Notes under the pieces: model-generated
Databases searched by the model: none
The model's input: the letters and a program-made list of their open reading frames with translations, nothing else
What the model was told of the DNA's origin: nothing
In this document: in pieces, positions 14,530 to 15,524 of the stretch
Numbering within the stretch: the first letter of the stretch is position 1
How the letters are laid out: each line of letters starts with the position of its first letter
Made by a program: the position numbers and the translations under genes
Origin: Candidatus Latescibacterota bacterium
GTDB lineage: Bacteria > Latescibacterota > UBA2968 > UBA8231
Direction: 5' to 3'
DNA length: 15,524 nucleotides
NCBI GenBank assembly: GCA_021295675.1
Contig: JAGWBY010000001.1
Coordinates: 1-15,524 of the forward strand

Positions 14530-15338
14530 TTCGCGGTCTTGCCCTTTGGGATCTTCACGAATACAAGAAAGTAGGAGTGATTTTTTCTAGCGTGGACCTG
14601 TTTGAGAACGCGACTCATCCCAGGTTTGTTTGGGCGGACGACAACGAATAGATCTTTGCAGAAGAATCCAAGCTCAGCGTAGGCGTTGATGATCTCAACG
14701 TGGGTCAAGTTCTGGCGATTCGCGCTGACCTCATCTTGACACTTTACGATCAATACGCCTCGGTCGCGCAGCACTCGGTGGGCCTCGCGACCGCTATCTT
14801 CATAGAGTTCTACAACCGCAGCGTGCCATTTCCCGCCACCGCGCCTTGGTGCTTCATGTCCGTTGGAATAGTGGTCGCGGAACGCGTTGTGTGTTCCCGC
14901 ACCTGCTTTGATCGCGTTCCCGCTGCGGAAGAACCCTTCCATATAAGGCGGGTCGAGGACGAGCGCATCGAATGACTCACTTTCATACGGGAGATTGCGA
15001 CAGTCTGTGCCGTCCGCGATATCTGACGGATGCAAGTCGTACTTTGAAGTATCGACGTTGCGCCAGAAGACGCCCTTGCCAAATGTCACATCGGCGATTT
15101 TGGAGCCTTCCTCAATGTGCAGCCTTAAAACTGCCGGGAACACATCCGCGTTATTTCCGATATGAGCGGAGAAAACTAGGTTCGTCGTGGCGTTCCCATC
15201 TGGGCTTTTCCGGCCAGATGGCGTCCCGCTCCCGCCCATGCCAAAGTCAAGCTCTGACTGACTCCCTCTCATGTCTTTTTTCTCACTCCACTTTGTTGGG
15301 TAGGCCAATTCCCAGAGGTTCCTAATTGACTGAGCCAC
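14514..15338 (-). CDS. DNA methyltransferase (N6-adenine or N4-cytosine type)
   Basis: Modification enzyme of the restriction pair. It has 274 aa from a GTG at 15336-15338. That start lacks a clear ribosome site, and an ATG at 15270-15272 behind GTGAG is the alternative. SAM-binding motif I reads [12 protein letters not shown] (FGKG at 86-89) and catalytic motif IV is [12 protein letters not shown] (DPPY at 129-132). The order motif I then IV with the rest downstream fits a gamma-like arrangement. A later [18 protein letters not shown] matches motif VI/VII-like strands. DPPY favours adenine-N6 but does not exclude cytosine-N4. It is tail to tail with the candidate endonuclease. Its codon use and GC resemble that gene and differ from the rest of the window. 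Confidence 0.88.
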   Translation of the reverse strand: MAQSIRNLWELAYPTKWSEKKDMRGSQSELDFGMGGSGTPSGRKSPDGNATTNLVFSAHIGNNADVFPAVLRLHIEEGSKIADVTFGKGVFWRNVDTSKYDLHPSDIADGTDCRNLPYESESFDALVLDPPYMEGFFRSGNAIKAGAGTHNAFRDHYSNGHEAPRRGGGKWHAAVVELYEDSGREAHRVLRDRGVLIVKCQDEVSANRQNLTHVEIINAYAELGFFCKDLFVVVRPNKPGMSRVLKQVHARKNHSYFLVFVKIPKGKTANQMRS

Positions 15339-15424
15339 ATTGGGTTGCGTTGGTAGTGGACAGACTTAAAGGATAAATCTGAAGCTAGCGGAACGGGAGA
15401 ACCCTGTCAACGTCTAAGATGCCT

Positions 15425-15524
15425 CTATTGACCTGTTAAAGACTGCGCTTGTTCGCCCAAGGCGATCAGGTCCTCGGCAATGGACCGCAGCCGGGGCCTT
15501 GCTAGGAGTGCCGGATTGACGTCG
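15425..15524 (-). CDS. Unidentified protein, C-terminal end (runs off right edge)
   Basis: An open minus-strand frame enters from the right edge and ends at the TAG at 15425-15427. Its last 32 residues include NPALLARPRLRSIAEDLIAL and end GEQAQSLTGQ. They look like a genuine amphipathic helix with GC-rich codon positions. I do not recognise the family. The 86 bases between it and the methyltransferase start show no feature I can support. Confidence 0.5.
   Translation of the reverse strand, partial: DVNPALLARPRLRSIAEDLIALGEQAQSLTGQ

Noticed and set aside
15345..15424. Possible insertion-sequence end between the methyltransferase and the right-edge gene
   Set aside because: The tggacagact-like stretch hints at an IS terminus, but no inverted partner, target duplication or transposase is in the window.

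Overview
The window is a fairly GC-rich bacterial segment (Gram-negative: two TonB-dependent receptors, one with a typical outer-membrane C-terminal aromatic residue). The receptors carry an N-terminal carboxypeptidase-regulatory-like domain, as is common in the FCB superphylum and its relatives. I cannot assign a phylum from the sequence alone. Dispersed palindromic repeats, a MITE and three frame-broken genes suggest a plastic, probably environmental genome.

Left and centre (1-8697, all minus strand): reading in the direction of transcription there is a secreted fasciclin-domain gene (frame-broken), a MerR-type cobalamin-binding regulator of the CarH/LitR photoreceptor kind, and then a membrane-lipid operon. 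The operon order is acyl desaturase, FAD-dependent amine-oxidase-like desaturase (frame-broken), DUF1365, CFAS-family methyltransferase 1, DUF1295 membrane protein, CFAS-family methyltransferase 2, and a TonB-dependent receptor that leaves the left edge. This gene set resembles those for methyl-branched, cyclopropane or furan fatty acids made on existing phospholipid chains. In such pathways the desaturase supplies the double bond, the CFAS-like enzymes methylate it from SAM and the flavoprotein oxidises the chain. All five residues used by CarH to hold and sense adenosylcobalamin are present in the regulator. An array of four near-11-bp repeats sits over a good sigma-70 promoter in front of the fasciclin gene and looks like the regulator's operator. 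I infer a light- or cobalamin-responsive membrane-remodelling system.

Middle right (8961-11126, minus): a complete second TonB-dependent receptor, paralogous to the one at the left edge. Right (11456-13859, plus): a class III PLP aminotransferase followed by a luciferase-like flavin monooxygenase that is frame-broken.

Far right (13936-15338): a compact convergent restriction-modification pair with lower GC, consisting of a candidate PD-(D/E)XK endonuclease on plus and a DPPY DNA methyltransferase on minus, tail to tail with a 16-base overlap. The last 100 bases hold the C-terminal end of an unidentified minus-strand gene.

Notable structures: a TA-flanked MITE of about 112 bp landed exactly in the start/stop overlap between two operon genes and rebuilt both the stop and the start. 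Two copies of a long imperfect palindrome occur. Three genes each lack a short conserved block with loss of frame.
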